Source of the DNA: Deltaproteobacteria bacterium
GTDB taxonomy: Bacteria > Desulfobacterota > Binatia > Binatales > Binataceae
Assembly: GCA_021801125.1 (NCBI GenBank)
Contig: JAJYYI010000017.1
Coordinates: forward strand, 97,095 to 161,094
DNA: 64,000 nt
Reading direction: 5' to 3'
Numbering within the stretch: the first letter of the stretch is position 1; each line of letters begins with the position of its first letter. Under the pieces are notes generated by a model, which made no database searches, was not told the DNA's origin, and was given only the letters and a program-made list of their open reading frames with translations. Position numbers and translations under genes: made by a program. Of the stretch, positions 18,998 to 29,368 are shown in pieces.

Positions 18998-20212
18998 ATG
19001 AGCTTACCCCAGCGATGGACAAAACCAACCGAGCTTGAAGACTCGGCCGAAGAGATAATGGAGATCCAGATGGGGCCGTCGCATCCCGCGACGCACGGCA
19101 CCATCAAGTTCAATCTCAAGCTCGACGGCGAGCGTATCGTCGACTGCGATGTTGAGATAGGCTACCTCCATCGCGCTTTCGAAAAGATGTGCGAGCAGGG
19201 GACCTGGACGCAGGCGTTTCCTTACACCGATCGACTCAATTACGCCTCGCCGATGATCAACAACGTGGCGTTCGCGCTCGCCGCGGAAAAGCTGCTCGGG
19301 TTGGAAACGCCGGAGCGCTGTAAGTACGCGCGCACGATCATGAGCGAGATCGCCCGGATCGCCGACCACCTTACCTGCTTGGGCATGTCGGCGGTCGAAT
19401 TGGGCGCGCAAACCGCCGGTTTTTACACTATCGAGGCGCGCGAACTTCTGTACGATCTGATCGAGGCGGTGAGCGGCGCCAGAGTGACGGTGACTTGGTG
19501 TCGTTTGGGGGGCGTTGCGCACGATCTGCCGTCAGACTTCGGGCAGCGGCTCAAGGCGGCCTTCAAGCATCTCGACGCAATACTTGCCGACTGCGACCAT
19601 CTGCTCTCGCGCAACCGCGTGTTCCTAGACCGGATGGTCGGGGTGGGCAAGCTTTCAATTGAGGACGCGCTTTCCTTTAGCCTCACCGGACCGCTGCTGC
19701 GCGCGTGCGGCATTCCTTACGACGTTCGCAAGGCCGCGCCTTACCTTGTCTACGACCGGCTCGACTTCGAGGTGCCGGTAGGCAGCCATGGCGACAACTA
19801 CGACCGCTTCATGGTGCGCTTCGAAGAGATTCGCCAGTCGATGAGGATTCTCGAGCAGGCCGTCGCGCAACTGCCCGAAGGCCCGATTATGGTGGAGGAT
19901 CCGCGCGTGGCGCTGCCGCCCAAAGAGCGCGTCTACAACTCGATAGAAGGCCTAATGAACCACTTCAAGCTGATCATGGAGGGCGTCAAGGTGCCCGCCG
20001 GCGAAGCCTACCATGCGGTTGAAGGCGCCAACGGAGAGTTGGGTTTTTACCTGGTAAGCGACGGCAGCGGACGACCGTATCGTGTCCGCGTCCGTCCGCC
20101 CTGCTTTTTCGGCATGGCCGGGTTAGGGCGAATGCTGATCGGGCACATGATTCCCGATATCATCACGACCTTCGGAATGATCAACATGATCGGCGGAGAG
20201 TGCGACCGCTAA
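18998..20212 (+). CDS. nuoD: NADH-quinone oxidoreductase subunit D
   Basis: 'MGPSHPATHGTIKFNLKLDGERIVDCDVEIGYLHRAFEKMCEQGTWTQAFPYTDRLNYASPM'; C-terminal 'ECDR'. Confidence 0.97.
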   Translation: MSLPQRWTKPTELEDSAEEIMEIQMGPSHPATHGTIKFNLKLDGERIVDCDVEIGYLHRAFEKMCEQGTWTQAFPYTDRLNYASPMINNVAFALAAEKLLGLETPERCKYARTIMSEIARIADHLTCLGMSAVELGAQTAGFYTIEARELLYDLIEAVSGARVTVTWCRLGGVAHDLPSDFGQRLKAAFKHLDAILADCDHLLSRNRVFLDRMVGVGKLSIEDALSFSLTGPLLRACGIPYDVRKAAPYLVYDRLDFEVPVGSHGDNYDRFMVRFEEIRQSMRILEQAVAQLPEGPIMVEDPRVALPPKERVYNSIEGLMNHFKLIMEGVKVPAGEAYHAVEGANGELGFYLVSDGSGRPYRVRVRPPCFFGMAGLGRMLIGHMIPDIITTFGMINMIGGECDR

Positions 20213-20663
20213 GTTCCGCTGGACCGCCAGTCGTTGCGCTGGAAAACCCGGCCGAATCATCCCCGTTGAATCCTCCTCAAGGTCGAGGCCTCAAGAATCG
20301 TCACGTTTCCCGCGGCAACGCCGATGAGCTATGGTCCGTATCACGGCGTACTTTCCTCGGGTAATTAAGTAACGGCCGGACTTCTTGCAGTTAGCACTGC
20401 GCGCCGCGCGGCGACTTTGTAGCCATAGGCAGCGCGTCATGGCTACGTGTCAGGGACGCTGGCGTTGCGGGCGCGCGACTGTCGACGATGGTTCGTTCGG
20501 CTTGCTCTGTGACAGTGCAGGCCGAGCTTATGCTACGCTGTCTCACCTAGGAGCGGGCGAAACGCGAGCGGAGACAGATGGTCCGTGTCGCGTTCAGGGC
20601 GACCTTTATTCTTTGATATGGCCGCGGTTGCGGAGCACCCGCCCAGCTTGATACGTCCAAGCG

Positions 20664-21752
20664 ATGGTTTGCAGCAATTGGTCTGAAGCCCGGAGCGCGC
20701 CGCCGCCGCGACGGATCCTGATCGTGCTGTTGGGGTCAATCGGCGACGTCGTGCGCGCTTTGCCGCTGCTTGGAAGGCTCAGGCGGGCCTATCCGAACGC
20801 GCATATTGCCTGGGCGGTCGAGCCCAAGTCGAAGTCGCTCCTGGAAGCCCATCACTGGCTCGACGAGTTGATAATCTTTGACCGCGAGCGCGCGCCTTGG
20901 TCGTTTCTAAGCCTCCTAGGCCGGGTGCGCAATGGACGATTCGATCTCGTAATCGACCTCCAGCGCCATCTCAAAAGCGGTCTTGTGACCTGGGCGTCAG
21001 GGGCGCCCGACAGAATCGGCTTCGCGAAGGAAAACGCCAAAGAGTTCAATTACCTATTCTCGACCCGGCATATCGCACCGCAACCCAGGATGCGGCTTAA
21101 GTTGCTTCAATATCAGGCTTTTGGCGACGCTCTTGAGTTAGCACCAGCGCCGATCGAGTTCGGGCTTCGACCGGCAGCCGAGGAACTGGCGCACGCGCGC
21201 GAGCTTTTGGCGAGCGCTCCTGCGCCAAGGTTAGGGATAATTCTGGGCTCGTCATGGCCAAGCAGGCTTTATTTTCCGGATGCGATCGCGGCCGTGGCTC
21301 GGCAGGTGGCGGAATCTGCCAACGGCCTGCCCGGCTTGCGACCGGTTTTGCTTGGAGGGGCCGCTGAAGTCGGCTTAGCTGCTGAGGTCGAAGCCTGCGC
21401 GAACGGGTTGCCGCTGCTCAATCTGGTCGGCAAGACCAGCCTGCGCGAGCTTAGCGCGGTCTTCACGCAATGTGCGGCGGCCTTCGGCCCGGATAGCGGA
21501 CCGATGCATATCGCGGCGGCCGTCGGCTGCCCGATCGTCTCGCTGTGGGGTGCGACCGCCCCTGAGCGTTCGGCGCCTTGGGGATTTGCCGAGTTCGCGC
21601 TCAAGGCCGCCATTCCGTGCCACCCCTGCTACCTGCGCCGCTGCCCGATTGAGCGGGAATGCATGCGACGAATCGAGCCGGAGGCCGTCGCCGAGGCGGT
21701 GCGCCGGGCACTCAAGGCAAACTTAGGGAGCGTTTGCGCTCCTACTGGCTAG
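20664..21752 (+). CDS. Glycosyltransferase family 9 (heptosyltransferase-like)
   Basis: 'RILIVLLGSIGDVVRALPLLGRLRRAYPNAHIAWAVEPKSKSLLE', 'GPDSGPMHIAAAVGCPIVSLWG'. Confidence 0.9.
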   Translation: MVCSNWSEARSAPPPRRILIVLLGSIGDVVRALPLLGRLRRAYPNAHIAWAVEPKSKSLLEAHHWLDELIIFDRERAPWSFLSLLGRVRNGRFDLVIDLQRHLKSGLVTWASGAPDRIGFAKENAKEFNYLFSTRHIAPQPRMRLKLLQYQAFGDALELAPAPIEFGLRPAAEELAHARELLASAPAPRLGIILGSSWPSRLYFPDAIAAVARQVAESANGLPGLRPVLLGGAAEVGLAAEVEACANGLPLLNLVGKTSLRELSAVFTQCAAAFGPDSGPMHIAAAVGCPIVSLWGATAPERSAPWGFAEFALKAAIPCHPCYLRRCPIERECMRRIEPEAVAEAVRRALKANLGSVCAPTG

Positions 21753-21861
21753 GGCGACCTCAATTTCCTCGAACGTATCCATCGAAGAGATCGAGCGCGC
21801 CGGCTGGCGCCTGAGCCTGCTCGCGGACACGCTCGCGCTGAATCCCGAAACACGGGAGCAG

Positions 21862-22683
21862 TTGGTCGACGCGGCTTTGCGCGCGGCGCAGCGCGTCGAG
21901 GTGAAGCCCCTGCGGCGTTCGCGTCACGCCACCACTTATTTCGTTCGACTCCCCATCGGATCCGGGGCGCATGGCAACGCCATCACACAGGCGCGCACCG
22001 ACGCGGAGCCGACGTTTGCGCGCGACTGCAAAGTTGACCCGCAACATCGCGCGGCCCAACTCGACCTGTTCATAAAGCTGTTCAATCCGCCTAAAGGACC
22101 GAGCCGTCTGCTCAAGCCTGGGCGCTGGATACGCGCGTCGAAAGTGGCCCGCATCACCGAACGGCTACGGGCGCACGCTTTTTCAACCCCAAGCCTGTTG
22201 CTGCTGGGTGAGGAGAGTCGGTCCCGGCGTTCGATGCTCATCGCGCGGCGCGCCGAGGGTGAACTCCTGCCGATCGCCGTTTCACGCGCTGCCGCCGACC
22301 GCCCGGCCCGCAAATGGGAGCTGCTTAGCGCTCTCGCACGCGAGGTCGCCCGACTCCACAATGCGGGTTTCGTCCACGGCGACCTCACGCCCTATAATGT
22401 GCTCGTGATCGAAGGACCTCCGCGCCGTTTCGTGCTGCTGGACCACGACCGCACCTCGCTGCCCGTCTTTCTGCGCCGGCGCCGCGAGCTGCGCAACCTG
22501 GTTCAACTCGGGTGCCGCGAGTTTGATTTCTTAAGTAAGGCCGACCGGCTGCGGTTTTTTTACGCCTACGCCGAGGCCCGGGGCCTGCGCGCGTTCGATT
22601 CGGCGTTGCGGCGGGCAAACGCGATGCTTTCAGCCCGCCGGCGCCGGGACCTGCGCAAGGTGGCCGCCCACGGCGGCGGCTGA
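21862..22683 (+). CDS. WaaP/Kdo-kinase-like lipopolysaccharide core kinase family protein
   Basis: 'FVHGDLTPYNVLVIEGPPRRFVLLDHDRTSLPVFLRRRRELRNLVQL'; the open frame continues upstream to ~21775 (VSIEEIERAGWRLSLLADTLALNPETREQ), so the N-terminus is probably longer. Confidence 0.75.
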   Translation: MVDAALRAAQRVEVKPLRRSRHATTYFVRLPIGSGAHGNAITQARTDAEPTFARDCKVDPQHRAAQLDLFIKLFNPPKGPSRLLKPGRWIRASKVARITERLRAHAFSTPSLLLLGEESRSRRSMLIARRAEGELLPIAVSRAAADRPARKWELLSALAREVARLHNAGFVHGDLTPYNVLVIEGPPRRFVLLDHDRTSLPVFLRRRRELRNLVQLGCREFDFLSKADRLRFFYAYAEARGLRAFDSALRRANAMLSARRRRDLRKVAAHGGG

Positions 22684-23002
22684 CGCCTCAGAGCACGCTG
22701 CGCGCGGCCGCCTTGGCTCGACGCGAACGCGGAAGTGCCAATGGCGCATGGGGCTGCTCGGCGTGGCGGCAACGGCTGGCAAAGGCTAAAAGGATAGCGG
22801 CCAGAGTCGCGACGCGTCCAGAAAAAGCGGAGACTTGGCTTGCCCGTTAAAGCCGGTTTGCCGCGCGGGCGCGATATCGTTTCAATGTTTAGTGCAAAAC
22901 GAACACCCCGAGCGAAACTGAGCGCCTGTTTCCCAAAACAACGTAAGGCGCGCAGGACCGTGGCGCCCGGTACCTTGCGCCCATACCGCCGCTCGAAAGC
23001 CC

Positions 23003-24103
23003 ATGCCGCTGCGTATCGTATTCGTCGACCCCGAGCTTAAGTTCGCCGGCGGTGAAGCCCAGGTTTTGGGCCTCGCGTTGGCGCTTCGCGCGGCTGGTCA
23101 CGAGATCATCCTCGCCTGCGACTCGCGCGGAGTCCTTTGGAACCGCGCGAGCGCCGCGGGTTTCCCGTGCCATCCGCTGACCGTTCGCAATGCCGTTGAT
23201 CTTCGCGCCGGGCTCAAGCTGCGAGCGATGCTCAAGCGGCTGGCCTGCGACGTGGTTCATTTCCATACCGCCCGCGCCCACGCATTGGCGCCCTTCGCGC
23301 GAGGGCTCGGCTGCGCCGCGGTCGCGACCCGAAGAATGGATTATCCGCCCAATCGCTGGTTTGCCCCGTGGCTATACAATCGCGCCGTCGACCGGGTGAT
23401 CGCGATCTCCAGCGCTGTAGCGCAGGCCCTTGCCGCTGCCGGGGTGAATCCGGAGCGGATCACGGTGATTCCAAGCGCGGTGGACTGCGATCGTTTCGCC
23501 CCCGCGCCAACCGAGGAGCGTGAACGGGCGCGGCGAGCGCTAGCGCTCGCCGCGGACGAAGTCGTGGTCGGCGCGGTCGGCGCACTGGAGACCCGCAAGG
23601 GGCATCGTTTCTTGATCGAAGCGATCGGCCAGGCGCGCGCCGCGGGCGCCGCCTTAAGCTGTCTCATAGCCGGCGAGGGTTCGCAGCGGGCGACGCTGGC
23701 GGGTATTATCAGCAGCTTGGGTCTTGACCCCTGGGTGCGACTGCTCGGCGCTTTGGAAGACCCTCGCCGCTTGCTGGCGGCGCTCGACGTATTTGCGATG
23801 CCGTCGCTGAGCGAGGGCATGGGTGTGGCGTTACTTGAGGCGATGGCGTGCGGGTTGCCGGCGGTTGGCAGCGCCGCGGGCGGAATAGTCGATTCGATTG
23901 AACACGAGAAGACGGGGTTTCTTGTCCCACCCGGCGACGCGCCCGCCCTAGCGCGGGCGCTGACGCGCCTGGGTGCGGACGCGGAGTTGCGCCGCTGGCT
24001 GGGGGCGGCCGCGCGCGAGCGCGTGACAAGCCGGTTCACATTCGCGCGAATGGCCGTCCGCACGCTGGAACTTTACCGTTCTTGCCGGGAGCATACGCGA
24101 TGA
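23003..24103 (+). CDS. Glycosyltransferase family 4
   Basis: 'EFAGGEAQV'-type N-terminus (KFAGGEAQVLGLALAL), 'VIPSAVDCDRFAP', 'MPSLSEGMGVALLEAMACGLPAVGSAAGGIVD'. Confidence 0.93.
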   Translation: MPLRIVFVDPELKFAGGEAQVLGLALALRAAGHEIILACDSRGVLWNRASAAGFPCHPLTVRNAVDLRAGLKLRAMLKRLACDVVHFHTARAHALAPFARGLGCAAVATRRMDYPPNRWFAPWLYNRAVDRVIAISSAVAQALAAAGVNPERITVIPSAVDCDRFAPAPTEERERARRALALAADEVVVGAVGALETRKGHRFLIEAIGQARAAGAALSCLIAGEGSQRATLAGIISSLGLDPWVRLLGALEDPRRLLAALDVFAMPSLSEGMGVALLEAMACGLPAVGSAAGGIVDSIEHEKTGFLVPPGDAPALARALTRLGADAELRRWLGAAARERVTSRFTFARMAVRTLELYRSCREHTR

Positions 24104-24975
24104 AGAGTATGACGGGCTTTGGACGCGCCGAAGTTGAAGAACACGGATGGCGCGTCAGCGTTGAGGCGCGCGCCTTGAATCAGCGCTTTCTGGAGATTAG
24201 GCTGGCGCTGCCTCGTGGATGGAACGAGTACGAGCGCCAGCTACGCAAGCTTGTGCAGCGCGTGGCCAGCCGCGGGCGCGTGGAGGTGTTGGTCCGCGCC
24301 CAGGAGATCGACGCTCAAGCGGCGCGGGTGATCGTCAATTTCGACTTGGCTCGCCGGTATGTCGCCGAGATACGGCGCCTCGGTCGAGCGCTGGGCCTGG
24401 ACGGCTCGGTCAGCATCGAAGCGCTTCTGCAACGCCCGGAGATCGTCCAGATGCAGGAGCAGGACGCCCACGTGCGAACACAAGTCCGTTGCGCCAGCAA
24501 AGCGATCGCCTTGGCGGTCGGAGCGTTGGACGCGGAGCGCAAGCGCGAAGGCGAGGCGCTGCGGCTCGACTTCGCCGCCAGGATACGGCGAATCACGGCG
24601 GCAACGGCACGCATCGAGAGCCGGGCGCAAGTGGTGCGCAAATCAGCCATCGCGGCGTTTCAAGCACGGGTCCGCGAGCTTCTGCGCGAAGCGCCCTTGG
24701 ATGAAAAGCGGCTCTACGAGGACGCCGCCGCAGTTGCGCAACGCGCCGACATCAGCGAGGAACTGATAAGGCTCCGCGCCCATCTCGACGCACTCACGGA
24801 TTTGCTCGGGCGCAATGCTCCGGTGGGCAAGGAAATGGAGTTCGTGTTGCAGGAGATCAACCGCGAGGCCAACACTATCGGCGCCAAGTGCCAGGACGTT
24901 CAGTTGTCGCAACTCGTGATCCGAATAAAGAGCGAGATCGAGAAGATGCGTGAGCAGGTGCAAAACGTGGAATAA
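24100..24975 (+). CDS. yicC: YicC family endoribonuclease/stress protein
   Basis: 'MKSMTGFGRAEVEEHGWRVSVEARALNQRFLEIRLALPR', 'GKEMEFVLQEINREANTIGAKCQD'; ATGA overlap with upstream GT4. Confidence 0.95.
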   Translation: MKSMTGFGRAEVEEHGWRVSVEARALNQRFLEIRLALPRGWNEYERQLRKLVQRVASRGRVEVLVRAQEIDAQAARVIVNFDLARRYVAEIRRLGRALGLDGSVSIEALLQRPEIVQMQEQDAHVRTQVRCASKAIALAVGALDAERKREGEALRLDFAARIRRITAATARIESRAQVVRKSAIAAFQARVRELLREAPLDEKRLYEDAAAVAQRADISEELIRLRAHLDALTDLLGRNAPVGKEMEFVLQEINREANTIGAKCQDVQLSQLVIRIKSEIEKMREQVQNVE

Positions 24976-25240
24976 GTTGAATGCGCTCAGGTTTGCTCGA
25001 CTCTGGTAGCGCCACTCAGGTAACTCTCAAGACGCTCGGAACAGGCCGCCTTGATGCCGAGCTTCGCGCGGCCGAGCGAGACTAGCCAGCGCAATCCGTT
25101 ACAGCACCGCACTCCGTGACCCGAGCAATGGTGATGAATACGTCGCCAGCTCGAGCGCAACCGGCAATCAGGACTGTCCGGACGCCCGAATCGGAGGCTC
25201 GCTTCCGCATTGGCATTGTCCACCTCTTGCGTCGCAGCCG

Positions 25241-25690
25241 ATGAACTACCGGAGAATGTTAGAAGCCTGGCTCATCGCAGCACGCGTCGCGCTCTTGCCA
25301 TCGCCGCGCAGCGCTCTGCCCCTGCTTTTCCTGCTCGCTGTCGGATGCTCGACGCAGAAGCCGCCACCCACGGTATTGCCTTCGTGCGGCATTCTTCATC
25401 GCGGCCAACACATCAGCCCGGCCTGTACCCAGGAGGCCAAGCGCGCGCTTGAAGACCCTAATACGTCCGAGCTTGATCAATGGCGCGCGAAGGCGGTCCT
25501 CGAATGTCCGGTCAAAGGCGTCATCTCGACGAACAACGAGCGAGTTTCGTTCGAGTGTCTGTACGACCTGCAAAGGGTCAGTGCGCTCAGCCCGCCCCCA
25601 TGGTGGGCGTTGGTGCTCAAGCCACTGTCAATTACGTTAAATTGGACTTTGAAGGAGGCCTTCCAGTTAATCTCTCCGTTTCTCTCCTAG
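25241..25690 (+). CDS. Hypothetical lipoprotein
   Basis: 149-aa ORF with lipobox-like 'LLFLLAVGC' and conserved-looking Cys; no recognised family. Confidence 0.5.
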   Translation: MNYRRMLEAWLIAARVALLPSPRSALPLLFLLAVGCSTQKPPPTVLPSCGILHRGQHISPACTQEAKRALEDPNTSELDQWRAKAVLECPVKGVISTNNERVSFECLYDLQRVSALSPPPWWALVLKPLSITLNWTLKEAFQLISPFLS

Positions 25691-25975
25691 CCGAGGGACG
25701 TCAGGCGGAGCAATATTTGCCGGTCGGTCGCCCACAGCATCGTAAAGTAGCCCCCCACCAGCAACGTGTTAGATTATCTCAGGTCTGGAGGAACGCGGCT
25801 TGTTAAATTGCGCGCGCGGCGCGAGAGCGTTTCGGCGTGCGCGCGGGACGCGATAACGTCGTAGCTAGGATAGGAATGGAAGGATTGGGCGCCGGCCTGA
25901 CTTTTGCCGTTGAGTAGCCTTTAGCGCGGCAGCGCTTAGCTTTTGCGTGCGTCGGTGCTCCTATAGGTAGTAGTT

Positions 25976-26590
25976 TTGTTTATGGGGATGCGACGCGGTA
26001 TACTATTTGTACTGTCCGCACCGTCAGGCGCGGGGAAGACCACGCTGTCGCGTGAAGCGGTCGAGCGAATAGCAGGTCTTGAAGCCTCGGTTTCGGCAAC
26101 CACCCGGGCTCCGCGCAGGGGTGAAACTAACGGAGTGGATTACCATTTCGTGACCGACGAGGAGTTCAGGCGTTCGATGGAAAACAACGAGCTGGTCGAG
26201 ACCGCGCGAGTTTTCGACGCCTGGTACGGAACGCCGCGCGCGCCATTGGAGCGGGCGTTGCTCGAGGGTCGCGACGTTTTGCTCGATATCGACGTTAACG
26301 GCGCCCGTGCTATCGCGCAGCTTTACGGAAGCGATGTCGTGCGCGTCTTCGTGATTCCGCCCAGCTTTGCCGACCTGGAAGCGCGGCTGCGCAAGCGCGG
26401 GACCGAGGAAGAGGCGGCGGTCACGCGCCGACTCAAGCAGGCTCGCGAAGAGTACTCCGCTTATCCGGAATACGACTACCTGATAATCAACTCCGACCAG
26501 GAGGTGGCAGTTGAAAAGCTCAGGGCCGTGGTGGAAGCCGAACGGCTGAAGGTGAGCCGTTTGAAACAGGGGTTCACACCATGGACCTAG
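25976..26590 (+). CDS. gmk: Guanylate kinase
   Basis: 'GILFVLSAPSGAGKTTLSREAVERI', 'SATTRAPRRGETNGVDYHFV'. Confidence 0.97.
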   Translation: MFMGMRRGILFVLSAPSGAGKTTLSREAVERIAGLEASVSATTRAPRRGETNGVDYHFVTDEEFRRSMENNELVETARVFDAWYGTPRAPLERALLEGRDVLLDIDVNGARAIAQLYGSDVVRVFVIPPSFADLEARLRKRGTEEEAAVTRRLKQAREEYSAYPEYDYLIINSDQEVAVEKLRAVVEAERLKVSRLKQGFTPWT

Positions 26591-28815
26591 GCGAGCCTGA
26601 GTATCCGCAAGAGTTCGAGCAGCTGCTGGCCGATATACGCGCGTACAACCCGCAGGCCGAGGCACAGCTTATACGGCGCGCCTACGAGTACGCGGCGCGC
26701 AGCCATCGGGGCCAGATGCGCGTCTCGGGCGAGCCTTTCGTCACCCATCCCCTCAACGTAGCGCTCATCATTGCGCGCCTGCACCTTGACGTGCCGTCCA
26801 TCGTCACCTCGCTTCTGCACGACGTGGTCGAGGACACCAGCACCTCGTTGGAGGAGATCGAACGGCTGTTCGGCGCCGAGGTCGCTCAATTAGTCGACGG
26901 CGTTACCAAGGTCTCCAAGATAACCTTTCAGAGCAAAGCGGAGAAACAGGCCGAGAATTTCCGCAAGATGATTATCGCGATGGCGCGCGATATCCGCGTC
27001 GTGCTGGTCAAGCTCGCGGATCGGCTGCACAACATGCGTACACTGGGCGCGCTTCCTCCCGAACGTCGGGTGGATATCGCCCGCGAGACGCATGAAATTT
27101 ACGCTCCACTGGCTCACCGCTTAGGAATCCATTGGCTTAAATCCGAGTTGGACGACGCCGCCTTTCGTTATCTTAACCCGGAAGCGTACGCGGCGATCGA
27201 GGAACTGGTCGCGAAAACCAAGACCGCCCGCGAAGAGTACGTCAAAGCTGTCATCGATGTTATCAGGCAGCGCTTGGACGAGGCCGGCCTTAAGGCCGAG
27301 GTCACGGGACGGCTCAAAGACTACTACTCGATCCATCATAAGATGGAGGAAGAAGAGCTGCCCTTCGACCAGATCCACGACCTCGTGGCTTTCCGTATCA
27401 TCGTCGACTCGCTGCGCGAATGTTATTCGGCACTCGGCGTGGTTCACGCCAGTTGGAAGCCGGTGCCTGGGCGCTTCAAGGACTACGTGGCGCTACCCAA
27501 GCCCAACAACTACCAATCGCTTCATACCACGGTCATCGGACCCGGCGGCCAGAAGATGGAAGTGCAGATACGCTCGCGCGACATGCATCGCGTGGCCGAG
27601 GAGGGAATCGCCGCTCACTGGAGCTATAAAGAAGGAAAGATCGAGGGATTACGTGAAAGCCAGCGCTTCGCCTGGCTCAGGCGGATCGTTGAGTGGCAGC
27701 AGCATCTCAATGATCCCCACGAATTCCTTTCCAACCTGAAAGAAGACCTCTTCGCCGAAGAGGTCTTCGTCTTTAGCCCCAAGGGCGACGTCTTCGATTT
27801 CCCCCGCGGCGCGACGGCGATCGATTTCGCCTACCGCATCCACTCCGAGGTCGGCAACCATCTGGCAGGCGTGCGCATCAACGGGAGAATCGCGCCGCTG
27901 CGTTACCGGCTCCGTTCAGGCGACACGGTCGAGGTGCTTACCTCCGAGCGCCAAAGGCCAAGCAAGGACTGGCTCGGGCACGTCGTTACCGCTCGTGCCA
28001 AGAGCCGCATCAGAAGCTGGCTGCGTTCTCAACAGGCCGAACGCTCACGCGAGTTGGGTGCCGCTTTAATCCAGCAGGAGCTGGAGCCTTCGGGCCTGAC
28101 CGTTCCGCAGCTCGAGCGCACCGGGCGACTTGATGCCGCCGCCAAGGAACTCTCTTACAAAGGGGCCCAGGCGCTGCTTGCTGCAGTGGGCTACGGGCTG
28201 ATTACCTCCGCCCAGGTGCTGACCAGGCTGCTGACGCCGGAGGAGCTAAAGCGCACGCGCCTGGACAAGACCCAGGCCGCCACCGCGGCGCAGCAGGACG
28301 GGCAGCCGCCGATCAAGGAGGCACGCCGGCCGGCTGGGGAAAAACCGGCCGCAAGCGGCGTCCTGGTTTCGGGTTTGTCGGACGTCCTGGTGAGGTTCGC
28401 CGGATGCTGCAACGCGCTTCCGGGCGAGCCGATTTGCGGCTTTATCACTCGCGGCCGCGGAGTTACCGTTCATCTGATTAATTGCCCGGTGGTGCCGCGC
28501 AACGATCCTCAACGGCGCGTCTCCGTGGTCTGGGAAGCGGGCGCTGACAGTCTGCGCGCGATCCGGCTCGAGGTGCTCTCGGTCGACCATCCCGGCCTCC
28601 TCGCCGCGATGTCCAAGGCTATCGCCACGGCAGGCGTCAACATCAGCAGCGCCGAGGTCCGGACTTCCGAGGCTGCTGGCCGCGCCAATTGCCGCTTCGA
28701 GGTCGCGGTCAGCAACGCGCGCCAGTTGAACGCCGTGATGCGGTCGTTGGCGGAGATCAACGGTGTGCTGAAAGTAGTGCGGCTCGATCAACACAACGGC
28801 GCCCACGCGGCGTGA
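26581..28815 (+). CDS. spoT: Bifunctional (p)ppGpp synthetase/hydrolase RelA/SpoT
   Basis: HD domain ('SLLHDVVEDT'), synthetase ('GRLKDYYSIHHKM'), TGS ('EVFVFSPKGDVFDFPRGATAIDFAY'), C-terminal ACT region. Confidence 0.97.
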   Translation: MDLGEPEYPQEFEQLLADIRAYNPQAEAQLIRRAYEYAARSHRGQMRVSGEPFVTHPLNVALIIARLHLDVPSIVTSLLHDVVEDTSTSLEEIERLFGAEVAQLVDGVTKVSKITFQSKAEKQAENFRKMIIAMARDIRVVLVKLADRLHNMRTLGALPPERRVDIARETHEIYAPLAHRLGIHWLKSELDDAAFRYLNPEAYAAIEELVAKTKTAREEYVKAVIDVIRQRLDEAGLKAEVTGRLKDYYSIHHKMEEEELPFDQIHDLVAFRIIVDSLRECYSALGVVHASWKPVPGRFKDYVALPKPNNYQSLHTTVIGPGGQKMEVQIRSRDMHRVAEEGIAAHWSYKEGKIEGLRESQRFAWLRRIVEWQQHLNDPHEFLSNLKEDLFAEEVFVFSPKGDVFDFPRGATAIDFAYRIHSEVGNHLAGVRINGRIAPLRYRLRSGDTVEVLTSERQRPSKDWLGHVVTARAKSRIRSWLRSQQAERSRELGAALIQQELEPSGLTVPQLERTGRLDAAAKELSYKGAQALLAAVGYGLITSAQVLTRLLTPEELKRTRLDKTQAATAAQQDGQPPIKEARRPAGEKPAASGVLVSGLSDVLVRFAGCCNALPGEPICGFITRGRGVTVHLINCPVVPRNDPQRRVSVVWEAGADSLRAIRLEVLSVDHPGLLAAMSKAIATAGVNISSAEVRTSEAAGRANCRFEVAVSNARQLNAVMRSLAEINGVLKVVRLDQHNGAHAA

Positions 28816-28972
28816 CGGAGCTTCCCGTTTGACGGTTGGGGCTTCTGGCCTGCCGGCCAACCAATCGGGGAGTATTAGGGCCGCCTGACGGGTCGAGAGG
28901 CGCGCTTCCAACACCAACGTAAGGAGCGCTCTCACACCCAGGCGCGATTGGCGATCAAACTATGGGGCTCTC

Positions 28973-29368
28973 ATGACACGTAGGCGCATTCATACTGACT
29001 TGGCTCCGGCCGCGATCGGGCCGTATTCGCAAGCTATAATCTACGGCAACACGCTTTTCTGTTCGGGGCAACTCGGCCTTGATAAAAGCGGCGCGAAAAT
29101 CGTCGCCGGCGGCGCCGAGGCAGAGGCGCGCCAAGCGCTCGACAATTTGCGCGCCGTGCTCGCGCAAGCCGCGATGACTCTCGACGACGTGGTGAAGACA
29201 ACGATCTTCCTAACGGACTTGGCGGATTTCGAAACCGTCAATCGGACCTATAGCGAGTACTTCAAGTCGCCTTACCCGGCGCGCTCAACCGTGCAGGTCG
29301 CGGCGCTGCCGCGCGGCGCGCGGGTCGAGATCGAAGCGATCGCGATCAAAGGCGACGCCGAAGCCTGA
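28973..29368 (+). CDS. ridA: RidA/YjgF family deaminase
   Basis: 'APAAIGPYSQAIIYGNTLFCSGQLGLD', 'YPARSTVQVAALPRGARVEIEAIAI'. Confidence 0.95.
   Translation: MTRRRIHTDLAPAAIGPYSQAIIYGNTLFCSGQLGLDKSGAKIVAGGAEAEARQALDNLRAVLAQAAMTLDDVVKTTIFLTDLADFETVNRTYSEYFKSPYPARSTVQVAALPRGARVEIEAIAIKGDAEA

Noticed and set aside
27742-27768. 12-bp perfect inverted repeat GAAGACCTCTTC-GCC-GAAGAGGTCTTC inside spoT
   Set aside because: Encodes the conserved RelA/SpoT 'EDLFAEEVFVF' segment; pairing is probably a by-product of codon choice for a conserved motif
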